The notes below the pieces were generated by a model. It saw nothing but the letters and a program-made list of their open reading frames with translations. It had not been told where the DNA came from and made no database searches. Both the position numbers and the translations under genes were made by a program. Shown here piece by piece: positions 23,411 through 36,800 of a stretch of DNA of 64,000 bases (the stretch's first letter is position 1; every line of letters begins with the position of its first letter). Source of the DNA: Spirodela intermedia (lineage: Eukaryota; Streptophyta; Magnoliopsida; Alismatales; Araceae); NCBI GenBank assembly GCA_902729315.2, contig LR746273.1, positions 2,581,001-2,645,000 of the forward strand, read 5' to 3'.

Positions 23411-24966
23411 TAAGACCCTCGCCCTCCTCAAAAAACATAAGCACCCTCGGCCCTTCGCCTTCCCTCGCGTCTACGTCAAGCCCGCTTTAATGCAAGTAGT
23501 AGGAAGATCATGCAGGGCCGCTCCCCCACGTGCGAAAAGGCCATGGGAGCCCATGGGTTCTTCCTTTTCCCAGCACAGTGGGACACCCTCTGCAGAAGGG
23601 GACGAAGAGCACCCATCTGGGGAGGAGCCTACTCTATCGGCTAACAGCTCTCCATCTTCCTGCAGTCGCCGCACCGCTTCCTAGACGCACACCGGCGATC
23701 ATCCTCTCGGTGCCTCCGGCGGCGACAGCGGCGCCGCCGTGTCTATCCCCACCAAAGTCGCCGCCCCCGGCTCTGGCAAGAAGGTATCCGGTGGGCTTCG
23801 ATGTGTGCCATCCATACGTGTGTGTGTGTGTGGTCGTTTTCCGTGGTTTCTCAGGGACCATGATCGCCGGTAGCCGGCCTTCATGGGGTGTCCGAAGTCT
23901 GTGTTGTGGTTGTCCGTTTGAAACTTTTCTGTCCTTACAACATTGTGAAGCCATTGTTCTGGGTTGAATCGTGGGTGTTTTGTGGTAATGCATCATCCGC
24001 AATCATTTCTTTAGATATCTACGTGAATTTATATTCGTTGGGATCATTAATTTTATGTACTTAAACCCTAATCCTTAAACCCTACCCTCATCAAATGCAA
24101 GAGTTAGACTTATAAACATGATTTACATGCAAACCTTGAGAACTCTCTCCTTGACTAATGAACGCCAATTAATTGCAAACTTTGGTGAATTCCCCCCTCT
24201 AATGTGATAATTTGATTCATGCACATACTCTAATTTGATGATAACTATCATCTAATTTGATAATAAAGTTAGACATATGTGACCCACTAATACACTATAT
24301 TTAGGCATATAATAAAATTTATGGCAGGTGGATTTTTTTTTATGTCTAAACATTATGTTATAATTAGTTTGCTCACATTATCTTGCATGAATTAATTTTT
24401 AAATGACAAATTATAATGTGGAATGGAAATAATAAATAATGGGGTGACTTGCATGAACAAGACGACATCAAGTCTTTGACCTTGAACATGCTCACGTTCA
24501 CTTAACCTCCGAGTAATAATGTGAGTTATAGGGCAGCTTGAGGGATCAGAAAGTGGTCCATTCCCTAGTCAACGCCCCCTTAAATCTCATTGTCGTGGTC
24601 AATGAAGTTAGTTCGGTCAATTATTTTAAGGCTTAAATCCAAAAGAAAACATGCCAAGGGTGGGGTGGAAAATTCACTCAAACGCCCAGAAATCCTTTAA
24701 AAAGGTGTAGTCAGCTCCATGGGACAACATAGTGGACAGCTCATTCAAACCCACGTAGTCACCTCTGAGGGCAAGTCCCGGATATCCGGATAGACTTCTT
24801 CCCCTGGCCGAGCCACTAAACTCACTTCCCAGACTTTTTCTGAAGGGGTTGACCCTTCCCCAGCTGTTCTTTGCTGAGTCTGGCCTTTGGCTGGCTTCTT
24901 TTATAGGCCCTGGACCAGAAGAGGAGCGCGAGCAATGGGATCCAGAGCCGACCTTTGTAAAGCCCT
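23411..24966. other. TAC1 downstream region, no supported gene
   Basis: 23.4-24.0 kb is GC-rich and may hold the TAC1 3' UTR intron and last exon; 24.0-24.6 kb is AT-rich. Open frames here are unrecognised. Confidence 0.45.
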
Positions 24967-24984
24967 CTCTATGCACCTATCACA

Positions 24985-25025
<41 letters not shown>

Positions 25026-25321
25026 GAGTGGGCATGTGAACTATCATGAGATAGATAGTCACATGGCATGAACGAGAAAGATCTACACAGAGAAAGGCCC
25101 ATGGGCACGACCAAAAGCTCTTCGAGAGAATTTCCTGCAAGCTTGGGGCTCTCTATGCACCTATCACAATAAGAGAGAGGTAGAGAGAGAGAGAGAGATG
25201 AGTGGGCATGTGAACCATCATGAGATAGGTAGTCACATGGCATGAGCGAGAAAGATCTACACAGAGAAAAGCCCATGGGCGCGACCAAAAGCTCTTCAAG
25301 AGAATTTCCTGCAAGCTTGGG
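24967..25321. repeat. Tandem duplication, two copies of about 175 bp
   Basis: Copy 1 (24967-25148) and copy 2 (25151-25321) both begin ctctatgcacctatcaca, contain a GA tract (longer in copy 1), then a block ending tttcctgcaagcttggg. They differ by a handful of substitutions and by the GA length. The pair lies just downstream of the AP-1 sigma stop codon (25432-25434), probably in or next to its 3' UTR. Confidence 0.9.
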
Positions 25322-25431
25322 CCTCTTCAGTAAAAAAGACCATACACAAGAGTCACCTCCGCAAAACCAAAAGAAGATAAAGAAGAAGATCAGAGGCTTC
25401 TGCCCGGGATTTTCTCGCCCCAGCAGCTGCC

Positions 25432-25739
25432 CTATTTGGCGGCCTGCGCGATCATATTGCTTATGGAGCCGGACTGCTCCTTGGCGGTCTCCACCAGTGA
25501 ATCCTGCAACAGGAGCCAAACCTCATTCCTCTGTAGAGCATTTCATGGCTGAACGCAAAAAAGCTCAGGAGCCCAAGAAAAGAAAAGCTGCCACATAAAG
25601 AAGGTAGATGACCGGCCGAAGCTGAGGTCGGCCGCCCAAATTCAGCATGTGATATTCCTACAAATTGACGGCCTCTTTACTAAAGGGTAGGTTCTGCCCG
25701 GGCATCTTTTCTACGGCCCTCGTTGTTGGTAGGGCCCAC

Positions 25740-25789
<50 letters not shown>

Positions 25790-28700
25790 AGGGGCTGCCA
25801 CGTGGGAAGATGTCAAAAAGATTGCTTAAACGATCATTATGTTAGAAAATTTGTACATAATGCAATGATTTGCTTTATTGTTACCTGGGCTGCTATGAGC
25901 CGGGCCACAGTCTTCTTGCTTGACTCTTGGAGCTCTCCAGCGATCAGTAGCTCATCGAGTATGTAGTACGCCTAACAAGAGAGAGAGACAAAGGGCGAAA
26001 TTGGGTCAGCAGAGCCATAGATCGAACGATTAGTCAAGACAAGACGCCAGCCCACCTTGTGGAAATTGAAGATCAGATCCAGCTCACAAACCTGCAGGGA
26101 ATGGAAAAATGTCAACGCTCCGACAGTGAAGTCAAAGATTTGAACTAGAGCCAGGGGTCTGTCGCCTCACGCTTCCAAAATAGCGATCCAAAATCTCAAC
26201 AAAATGGTGAATAATCTCGAGGGTCTCCAGTTCATTGTCCTCTGCATCAACGCACATGCAGAAGTAGAGACTGGCATATCTGCAGCTCGTGTTTTAGATA
26301 TTATTGTCAAAAGCTTCATTACATGAACTGATGAACTGATAGGGTATGATTACTTGAAAAAGAAAAATAAAAAGGCCATCGATCAGCGCAAGAAAAAAAA
26401 TAAAATCAGACGTGAATGTAGGATACCTTTTATAGACAACTTTCAAACCTCTCCATTCTACAAAGTTACAAAGCTTTGGTCCCCGTGTCAGAATGACTCC
26501 ACTAAGCTCTCGAAGCACCTGCACAGTAATGCAAAATCATCAAAATTATGGAAAAGATGCGAATTGAGAAACGTCTCCAAAGAAAGATAAATTTAGGTCT
26601 TTTGCCTTTATTCACATTACGCGAATAAAACATAAATAAACCTCAACATCAAAAAGAAAACATCAGGGGGGGCAAATAAAAATAAAGCATCTGTAATACT
26701 AAACATTCCAGAACTTAGTTTTCTCAATTCATACCTATTAGAAAGAGCAGATATTGGAAAACAAAACCTAATGCAAGCAAATGTCAATTTGCTCAATAGA
26801 TAGCCATAGAAAGGTAATGTATCTCAGTTATTGGAAAACCTAAAACTAGTATAAATAAATAACATATCTGGTACAGGAATTGAGGAGAAACATCTGTAGC
26901 GAATAAGAAAGATACCGGCGTTAGAACAATAAATCTTTAAGACATTATGCCAACTGTCACTATAGAAAATGTTGGAACCAAGGAACCAGAAATACACTGA
27001 CATATCAGACATGTTCACCCAATTCTGAGGGTCTGGTCTGGTTGGTCCTGAATTTTCTAAAATCTTCGTCAAGATTTATGCACTGAAACTTGCCAACGTC
27101 AGATGAGTTGCAAATCAATCTGGAATGATCAGTTCTCAGAATTTGACAAGATTGTCACCAAATTCCTTGTGGTTAAAAACAGTTCTTTATCAAATACATT
27201 TCTTACAGCCAGTGGAGAAGTTTATAAAAAGTTCTTTCTTTCACCGTCTAGGTGACATAAAGTCCTCACTTTCTTTTATTTTTCATGTGAGAGCAAGGAA
27301 ATTTAGAAGAATGTTTAAGGATTATTTCCCATCAACACCAAGGTCAAATAAAGGACAGAGTAACATCCCATGTATATGGCACAACTCAAATAGAACCGTG
27401 CCTTCTCAAATACATTTCTGCAGCAAGCTGAAAACAGTTGTGAGGGGAAAAAAAGAATAGTGGAGGAGAATAATAAGGCGTCAAAATGTTTACAATCGGC
27501 TACTGCAGGAAACATCTAGACGCTACATTCTGTACCTTGGATCTTTCCTTCTGTGCGTATGGAGAGTACCATTTAGTTAGCCTCACTTTACCTTGCCGGC
27601 TGATGAGAAGCACAAAGTGAATCTGAAAAAGCAAAGATGTTTGAACTGATTTTTGGGACTACCACTAAAGTTTTCAGACTTGAAAAATGTATGAAAGTAG
27701 ATACTATTTAAAAAGAAATATTATAAACACGTATGCATTCCGAAAGTCAAACAATCAAATCTAAGCTTCTACAAAAAATACACCAGATCATATTTTTCAC
27801 AAGCCCACTAACTCGTAGTCATATTGAAGAAAATGATATACTGGACGAAAAATCTTGTGATCAAATAGGATTATGAAATGCGAAAAAAGGAGATATCCGG
27901 GATGTAATCAGCCATGATGATGTCCGAAACGCGAATGAAGAAAAATTAAACCATACAATCAGAAATAAAACCGAGAATGCCACAGAGCAAAAATAAAAAT
28001 ATTTAGAACCGAAAAAATAGATCTCGATTTCTCAAAGCTCACATTAATGTACATTGAATATTTTGGAACACTAGGCTTTTATCCAAAGTCATCCTTCCAC
28101 TGTGTTTTAACTAACTATATGGAGCCAGAATATGTAACTTAGGCAAAGGGATCAGGCATGCACATATAGATGTCAGAAGCGTCTTCAGTCACTTAAAAAA
28201 CTTTTGACTAATTATGCGTGATTTTCATGAGGACAAATTCTCGTCATATGATTAAATTTCGGGCAATGGCTACACAAGCAATGCAGAATGTCAAGAAAAC
28301 GTAAATTTTTCAAGATATAGTCATCAATTCTGTATTATAGCGGTTCAACGTGCCCATTTGATGTTTTTATTTTACCACAATTAATGAATTCACGTCCCAC
28401 CGAAGGTGCTGAAAATGTTGTGACTCCAAAACTTGGAAAAAAAGAGTGAAGGATACCACGTGGCCATTTAATCTGCATATTGCTTTCGTTGGTTGATTTA
28501 ACGAAGATCGTCCGATTCTAAAATACCAAGTAGAAACTCACACGATTAACATATCAGATCACCAAAGGGTTTTTGTCTTCCACCTACGCTGGCCTCTACC
28601 TCCCCAAATATCTCCATGTTCAGAGTTCCGGTAGACAAGGACTAGATCTGGAAAGAGATCAAGACGAAATTTCCGAAAAAAAAGCCATTAATCGTCGATC

Positions 28701-28843
28701 TAAAATATCGCCAGAATATCCTCAGTTACGGACAGAAATCAACATTAGATCATCGACGACAACCGAAATCGGCGAGATCGGAGCACCGAGAGGAAGAAAA
28801 AAATACGAAAATAGAGATGAGGACGTCAAGTAAATATCACCAT
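25432..28843 (-). CDS. AP1S (AP19): AP-1 clathrin adaptor, small subunit sigma
   Basis: Six coding exons on the minus strand: 28841-28843 (start codon only), 27536-27622, 26427-26518, 26171-26279, 26056-26091, 25885-25971 and 25432-25503 for the C-terminus, seven segments counting the ATG. They yield 161 residues, the usual length. Landmarks are [80 protein letters not shown] and the terminal [29 protein letters not shown] and the C-terminal tail identify AP-1 sigma rather than AP-2. The protein is the small chain of the heterotetrameric adaptor that forms clathrin vesicles at the trans-Golgi network/early endosome; with gamma it contributes to dileucine-signal binding. The ATG is the last codon of the leader exon, ATG|gtgata, separated from codon 2 by a 1.2-kb intron. 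Confidence 0.92.
25748..25783. repeat. (GA)n microsatellite in the last AP-1 sigma intron
   Basis: GA run of about 18 units followed by a G-rich stretch, inside the intron 25504-25884. Confidence 0.9.
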
Positions 28844-29006
28844 TCTCGAGAATATCGGAGCTCAGGAGGGATGCCAATGCCGGAGAAGCCCGTCGTCGGT
28901 GGCGGAGATGAACCAGATCGAGGACGGGAACAGAAGAGCAACGATGAGAGAGACGAGGCCAGAGGAGCCTCTTAGTGGCGGGTCTCGGATCCACCGCAAA
29001 AGGCTA

Positions 29007-29049
29007 CTGGGCTGTTTACATTATGAATATGGGCCCATCAAGCCCATGA
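29007..29049 (-). promoter_or_regulatory. Site II-like GGGCC/AGCCCA elements upstream of AP-1 sigma
   Basis: About 165-205 bp upstream of the AP-1 sigma ATG the sequence has actgggctg (29007-29015) and the back-to-back tgggcccatcaagcccatga (29030-29049). TGGGCC/AGCCCA motifs are TCP-bound site II elements common in promoters of constitutively or meristem-expressed plant genes. Function here is inferred from motif and position only. Confidence 0.45.
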
Positions 29050-29211
29050 TCCGGCTCTCAGCTCCAAGCGCACTCCACTTGTGATTTCCCCTTCTATTCC
29101 TCTGAGTTGACTTTGACTTGGGAATGACAGTGGGCCCGGGAGAGGCCACAAAATCAAACAGAGGCCCCTCTCCCTCCCTCTCCTACTAGCCAGTAAGACC
29201 ATTAAAATCAG

Positions 29212-29620
29212 ACCGTTATAACATTTGAACAAAGTGAAGTCAACTGATGTTCTCAATAAAGTCAACGCCCATACCCAACAAGAAGGAGAAGTCAGAGAAG
29301 TCTCTTGAACTTGGACATCGCTCAAGATGAAGCACTACAGTTCAAGAATGACTGCATTTGACTTTTTGCTTCTCAATCACGTCACAAATGATATAAACTC
29401 ATATGGCACTATGTTACAACCTCAAAACAGAGCAAGGTCAATTTATGGGCTCAATAAAGTCAATGTCCATACCCAACAAGGTTGAAGATCAAGAGGGAGA
29501 AGTCAAAGATAAGTCACTTGAACTTAGACATCGCTCAAGATGAAGCACTACAGTTCAAGAAATGATTGGTTTTGACTTTTTCCTTCTCAATGACTTCTCA
29601 CAAATGATATAAACTTCTTA
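29212..29620. repeat. Diverged tandem duplication, two units of about 200 bp
   Basis: Two units share ctcaataaagtcaa, then ccatacccaacaag, gacatcgctcaagatgaag, cactacagttcaagaa, tttgactttttncttctcaa and cacaaatgatataaact. The first lies at about 29252-29400 and the second at about 29449-29620. A more diverged third relic near 30515-30615 keeps ctaaaatcagaccatt and atacccgaacaaggcagaag. The DNA is non-coding, between the AP-1 sigma promoter and the 3' end of the GDI gene. Confidence 0.8.
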
Positions 29621-29639
29621 CACATAAGATTTTACATTG

Positions 29640-30450
29640 GTGGAGTCAACAAGATCATATAATGATTTGGTCAACCAAACATACTCCACTTTCTTAGGAC
29701 AAAGTCATCAAGTTATGTTTGACCATATGGTGCTAGCACATAATAACTCATTAAGTTACAAGTCAACCATGATGAATCTCAAATTTATCAAACTTTTACA
29801 GAATATATGGGCCTCATTGAACATATATGCTAGATCTTATAACTTCAATGAACAAACCTATGCTTTGAAGACTAAGGTATCATAGAACATGGAATAAAGT
29901 ATGCCATGGTTAGTGTCTGGTGGTACATGTGAAATTATTTGTACTCTTGGTGTGCTCAAGGATGAAGAAATCTCTTGCTTTGACAGCTTAGAGAGAGGTG
30001 AGAGCATAGGAACCTCTCACTGATTTTTCTTTTTTTCTTTTTTGCTTAAAAACTGAATTTAGGCAAAAAGACCTTTTTTATACTTAGCTTAATGGGTAGT
30101 AACGGTCATTATAACGGCTAGTTTGGGAGTTCAATTTTTAGTCACACTCACGCCTGAAATTGAATCATAAAATATTTTTATTAATATTATAAAATACATA
30201 ACAATTTGAAATATTTAAACTTGATGGGTAATTTAATATATTTTATTCCCTCTCGAATTAACTTTCCCACAATTGACCACATATTTTGAACCATTTTACA
30301 GCTAGAAATCACTTTGATCATATGGGTCATTCTGCTCATAAATGGATTATTCACCTGATTTAATGAACTAATTAAGTAAATAGTAATTTATATTTTAAAA
30401 ATGATACAAAGTAGTCATATATAAGTTATTAAATTACACTTTGACATCAA
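29640..30450. other. AT-rich spacer, no supported gene
   Basis: An 82-codon open frame at 29637-29885 has no recognisable domain. The rest is AT-rich with no clear element. Confidence 0.5.
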
Positions 30451-30452
30451 CC

Positions 30453-30492
30453 CATCTCTCTCTCTCTCTCTCCCTCTCTCTCTCTCTCTCTC
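30453..30492. repeat. (CT)n microsatellite
   Basis: CT run with one CCT interruption, downstream of the GDI stop codon on the minus strand. A (GA)n run follows at about 30716-30742. Confidence 0.9.
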
Positions 30493-30711
30493 GTTGCACC
30501 AACAAAGGCCCCTAAAATCAGACCATTGGAGAACGAAGCAAGCTGAAGAAACGGCAACCATATACCCGAACAAGGCAGAAGATCAAGAGCGAGAAAGCAT
30601 GGACAAGTCGCATGAAATCCCCACAGCAAAGAAAAAGCCTTGGAAAATCCATCATTTCCTGTGCATTAGTATAGGTAAACTGCATCCACAGAGCTTTCAA
30701 ACGCACGAAGA

Positions 30712-30746
<35 letters not shown>

Positions 30747-30879
30747 TCAACGGCCACAGAATCCATACAGCATCGCATCACACGCGGTTCCAATTTTCTG
30801 CAAGAATAAATGGACGCCAATTATCCCCGGAAGGAGACATCTGAGTGTACATCCTCGGAGACGGCACCCAGGTCCCCCC

Positions 30880-33800
30880 CTACTCTTCGGCAGCGCTCGC
30901 TGCGTTCAGGTCAACGCTCAGATCAACAGCCTGCAATGACACGATGAATGGAGAGCTCAGTCATTCATGACCGCAGGCAAATAATCAACGGAAAAACTTC
31001 ATGGACCCCCCCCCCACCCCCCCCCCCCCATCTTGGTCAACTGAAGAAATCCGCGGCCCAGCAGAAACCAAGAACACGATGTATGGAAACCTTGGCTGTT
31101 CATGGGTCTTCTTGAAGCCCAATAATCCTCAAGAAGGTAAAAGCTGAAGGCCCAAGAAGATTCAGCCGTTCATGCCCACAAGCATACTACAATGGCGGCA
31201 TTATCAAAGTCAACTCTTAGAAACCCGTTTCTGTCGGAGAACTGAGCTTGAACCCTAAAAGAAAGCAAGGTGCAATGCAAGCAGGAGAGGAGGGAGAGCC
31301 GCCATCACCTTGCCAGTAATCATGGTATACATCCTAAGAACATCCCTGACAGTCGTCTCGAAGTGGGTCGTAGCGTCGTAGCTCTGCAAAAGAGAAAGCA
31401 AAACACCAAGAAACTTACGAAGCTGGAAGCCTGTGGAACTGAGAGAAGAGAAGATTATTCAAGGATCCCGCCTTACGGTAGATATGAAGCAATTATCCAG
31501 AGTCGGCTCATTCACGGGCTCGTATCTGTCATAAGTTTCATAGAAGATCTCGTCGACTGGGCCCAGAAGAGCGACACCTGGCCTTAGTTCTACTTCGGGG
31601 TGATCAGGTCTCGGCGTCGGTCGAGACGAAAGCTATGAACTTCCCCTTGGGGGCGACGTTGTGGGTATAAGAGCAGCAGAAAACGTACCTGTTGAGAGAG
31701 AAATGGAATGGTTTGAGCTCAATGGTGGGTGACGGTTAGGAAGCTATGTGCACCAGAACTCACATGTCTGATCTGCGCCCCAGCTGCTTCTGAGGAAGAA
31801 TAACCTGCACTGAGTGGGAATCATCCGTGTTTGGGATCGGATGGCTCATAATGGCGATGGCCCTCGCAACTTTTCCAATCTTCCTCACCTGCGTTGGAAG
31901 CCAAACGTTGGTCATTTGAAAATATTTGGTTGTGTTTCATATGTTGGAGCCTGGACATGAATGTGTGCAGCAAGAGAACCGCCACAGTCGGGCGGCGGGT
32001 TGCCGTTGGTATCCATGGAGAGAGGGGGGCAGAGGCTTCTGGGCTTCCAGGCCATGCAGACCCATTTTCAACCAGTTATCGCATCATTAGTTCGTAGAAG
32101 ATCCATATTCAATGCTTCATATTGACAAGAAAGCTTGAAGTATTATTACCTTGTTTGGCAAGTAGGACGGATCGCAGACGACCTTCTTGCATTTGGCAGT
32201 CTCCCCTTCAGAGGTCACACCACAGACTTTACCTTCCTCGTCGAACTCCACCTGTGACATTCAACAGACAAGCCCCACCATTCTAAGCAGTATTAGGAGC
32301 TAATTGATCATAATCAAAGGCTTGGGTAGTTGTTTCCATCCAGCAGATCACATGATCACAAAATCATGGTACCCAAACAACCAAGCAACCCATTTGAAAT
32401 GATGCTTCCAGAAATATATTTCATAAATGATATAGATTATATATATGATATATTATCTCGAGTTCATATTAAATATTTCTGGCTAATAAGTTAAAGAAAT
32501 TTGGCAAAAAGAATAAATCATAGTCTTCATACATAGGTTTCTACTGCTATTGCATAAGTATTAAGTGCAAACTAATTACGCTGATCATCAAATACAATAC
32601 ACATCTGTACAAGGCGACGCCAGCTTGGCTGCCAGACGATGGGCTATATTACCTTGGACGCTTAAAAACCATTGAACAAGATCCCAAGATCTCAAGTATT
32701 GCTCCTAGGCTCTAAAAAACTTTACCTAAATCCTAGCAAGAATAGATCGCCACGCCAATGATGTTCACTGAAAAGTCAATTCGAATTCAAGTAAAATATG
32801 CAAATAGTAATGCTAAAAGATAGATAGAACCAAGTATACACAAGAGTAATATAAATACTGACATAGACCGAGATTCATATCAGAGAAGTGGCAGCATAGA
32901 TATTATCCAGAAATCACTAGTACCAGCATAGATTCAGAGGGCAAAAAAAATAATATATTGCACCGAAAAAGCTTAGCCCACAATCTTAATATAATCAAAT
33001 AAAGTAGAGAGGGGTAAAAAAAAAATTAATGTAAAAAATACCTTGCATTCTGGTTTATTTAGCATGTATGTTCCACCATAAACAGCACTTAGGCGAGCAA
33101 ATGCCTGGAGAGTTTATCGCACTCTATCAATAGAAAACTAAAAACGTGAATCATGTAAAGTAGAAATCTGAAAGGGCACGAGAGCTGCTCGCCTGCGGTA
33201 GCTCCCCCAAGCCATATAAAGGATAAATGTATGGAGAACCCCCTCCAAAACGTGCTAGAGATTCAGCATAAAGCTATTCACAGAAAACATAGAAATACAG
33301 GTATGCCATTTAGTCTAGGTGTTCTGAACACAGGAAAAAAAAAAAAAGGGAAAAGCACACAACGCATAAATGAAACAGAGATCTGAGAGATGCACAATAC
33401 ATCAACTCTAAATAGAAAACTAGTCAGCTCATTTCCGGAACATCTGTTGAGAGAATAGTCTCCATGCGCATTAAAAATAGAGTGAAATCAGTTTTAGAAG
33501 CATATATGAAATAATACAGAAGTTATCTGATAAAACTAAACCCACCCCAAACTAAGCTCATTCTGAACTACTTTCTCTCTAAATTTTATGGATTTCTCTT
33601 TAGAGTTCACTCAACAATGGTCAGGAATGGCAAAGAATGATCTTTGTACATGAATGCATGTATGGACGGGTGAATCAATGTGAAAAAACAACTTTGCCCA
33701 AGGTGTGCGAAGCAGATAAGTTGGCAAACAATGGCCAGAAAAGACGGGAAACTAGCTTGGTATTGAATCGTGCTGATCTAGCTGTTAATTGAGGGACGGG

Positions 33801-36800
33801 TTGCGATTCAGCCGTACATACAATGGACAAAATGGAAACTAAAAAGTCTGACAAAAATCCCAAAACGTCCTCTCCAACACGAATAACAACTGAGGTAACC
33901 AGTGTCAACAGAAATCCATCAGCAGGTCTTTAACGTGGTCAGGATAATATGAATACGATCAAACGGTTCAGAAAATGGAGAAATATGGATCCCACCTTTC
34001 AACGAAATTCGCAATGAATTCAAGGTTTTCAAAAATAGCATAGTGGAAAGAACAAGAGAAAATAAAAGCTGAGATCAAAACTGCAAGCATTTAAATGAAT
34101 GTGGACAAGAAACCACAAAACAATAGAATATAGAATTTCCTGAAGTTAGGTAAAAGACATGGAAAGATTATTTTTTTAAAATCATAAATATTTAATTTAG
34201 CAGAAATTATGTTTTTGAGTCAGAGTCTGTCTCCAACCCAACTAACCTTGGAATGGAAAAGACAATGAGAAATGGATTTTCTTCTGTTTAAATCTGAAGC
34301 GATATGAATCGACATAATAAAACTTGCTCAACACCATTATGTTGCCACTGACAGCAACCTAATCTACTTGTCATAATCATGTTATAAGACAATCAATAGC
34401 ACCCTGATACAAAAAAAGGATTGGAAGAGTTCTGCACTATTGAAAGACACACAGATGAGATATACGTTGATGAATACGTTCGCTATACCTTCATCCTTTG
34501 CACAGTATCCAGTGCTGGCTGATTCAGGTGGCGGTCATCTCTATGCAAGGCCAATGCGTGACCAATGAAATCCACAGTGTTCTCATCAAGACCGTATTTT
34601 CTGGATGATGAAGAATCACAAGCAGAGACCAGAAGGTTACAGCAGACATACCAAATGCAGCTATCGTAATCAGGAACGTTTTTTCATTTGCTGTCAGTAA
34701 TCATGATTTAGAAATAATAAACTGAAAAGAAAAAGGGTATAAAATCATATCTAATTCCGAATATTGGCGAACACATCGTGTTCTTTTCAAAATTATGTTC
34801 ATATGTATGGACACAACATTCATACTCTATTCACCCAATCATCAAAGATCAATGCCCAGGGAAGAATTCAGTGAGATTCAATGTCAGATAGTTCACCGAA
34901 TAAACAGAAGCATAAATCCCACAGAATGACAGTTTTTGGGATAACCTCATAAGGGACTATTTTCTAGGGGAGAATGACGAATTCCTCACGAACATATTGA
35001 AACATGCGGACAGTCTACAAGGCATACCAACAGAACCCACAGTATTACAGAAAACTGGCCAGATAGCATCCATCTCTCTAATTTTTTACATTTATAAAAC
35101 ATTTTTATCCTATTTTTTACTTTTCAAGAGTGTAGGGCTGGAATTCATGAGAACAGACAAAGTAAAGGCAACTCAGCAGAGATTTTATACTACTCTCTCT
35201 CACAATCCAATTAATGTGCTCTTGCCTAGAGGCAAGGGCAGGCTAGGCTTAAAAGGGCCTTGTTTCAATTCAAAGCAGTAAGGAAGAACTTCAGTTCTGG
35301 GTTCACCTTGCTGCATCATGGACCCGAAAGATTGTGTTATATTTAGCATAGGCATTCTCCTCAAATCATTTTCCCTAGCACAGACCTCCCCTTTTATGCA
35401 TCAGGTAGCGATTCTTTTTGAGAAGCATTGCAAGACATCGGCTTCTCATTTCTATAACCTAAGAATTAAATTAAAGCATGCATTATGATGTTCCCATTCC
35501 TGACTCATCACAATGGTTTCACGCAAGATTATCAAACTCCATAATCACTTATGACTGTATTATACAGTAATCTCGACTTTGGACAGTTTTCATTCCCAAC
35601 GACACCTGCATTGCTCAGGGGATGTTATGGTCCAATAAAGATCTGGACTACCCTATCAAAATGTCGTCTGAATAATTCTCAAACTTTTATTTGTTTCTTT
35701 CCTTCCATAGTTAACCGCAGATTTTTTAGACTTACTGCTGACCATTTCACATCTTCTCTGATCAAGGGCAGTGAAGCTGTCAGTCCGGAATCCCAGCATG
35801 TAAGTAATAGCTAGTTGATCAAGTCAGGCATATTCAATCAAGTCTCTCGATCTTATCCTGTTCTAAAGTAAACCACGAAGATTCCTGGGGAGTTTCAGCC
35901 AAATCATTACAGCTTAGACTTCCATTGCACATTCAATGTTTTAACTTCTTGTATCCGAACCACTATGCATTACCCTCACTAGTACCTAGACTTGATTAGA
36001 AGAAATAAGTATACAGTTGTATCATATCCCACGATCCAATTCTATAACAGAAGCTAAATCATTTCCATAAAAAATCATTGTACTGATCTCAATTAATGGG
36101 GCATGCTGGACAATGTCAGAAAAGAAAACAACATTTAGCTATCTCACTTCTAACAGGAGGAAGCGCCTCTCTCTATGTCAAAGAATGAAAAAAAGAAGCC
36201 GCAATCTCAGTGTAATTGCGTCCCTTGAGAAAAATGTTTCTTCGTGATTAAGTTCGCTTTTACTTTACAAGTTAGAACCTGCAGTGCATTGAATCTGGTC
36301 ATACTCACATGCAGTATTCCCGTTGCTTGTTCCATCTTTTTTTTCTTATTAATTTTTTTTCTTTAGGAATCAATAACTACACAATAAATAAGGAATAATT
36401 ACAGAAATTTTGTAAGGAGAAGGCAAGAGACATTACGAAATGAGTTCCCTCGTTGTCACTCTGGTAAGATCCAATCCCTCATGCGTTCTGGGGTCATCTT
36501 CTTTATAGTTTTGGACATATATGAAGAAATTGCGAGCACGACGCTTTTCAAACAAACCCATCAGTGGAGATCTTAGAGCTTCCATATCAGTAGCTGGAAC
36601 CTTGTGAACCTATTTGAAATGGAAAATCACAAATGTGGACCTTTGAGCCAATGATGACCAATGCCTCGCAGTGCAAAGGAGACAAAAGAGCCAAGATGGA
36701 CTACTTCAGAAGTAAATCAAGTAAAAAAATGGCATTACCTTTCCCTTGTTGAACACATAGCTGCCGTCCACAGCCTTGAAGGAGAGATATTTTGTAACAT

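Noticed and set aside
24061-24090. Two aaaccctaa words, telomere-like
   Set aside because: Only two imperfect copies; a telobox or chance, not an interstitial telomeric array.
29637-29885. 82-codon frame as a small gene
   Set aside because: No domain, AT-rich flanks, no splice partner, adjacent to repeat copies; likely a chance frame.
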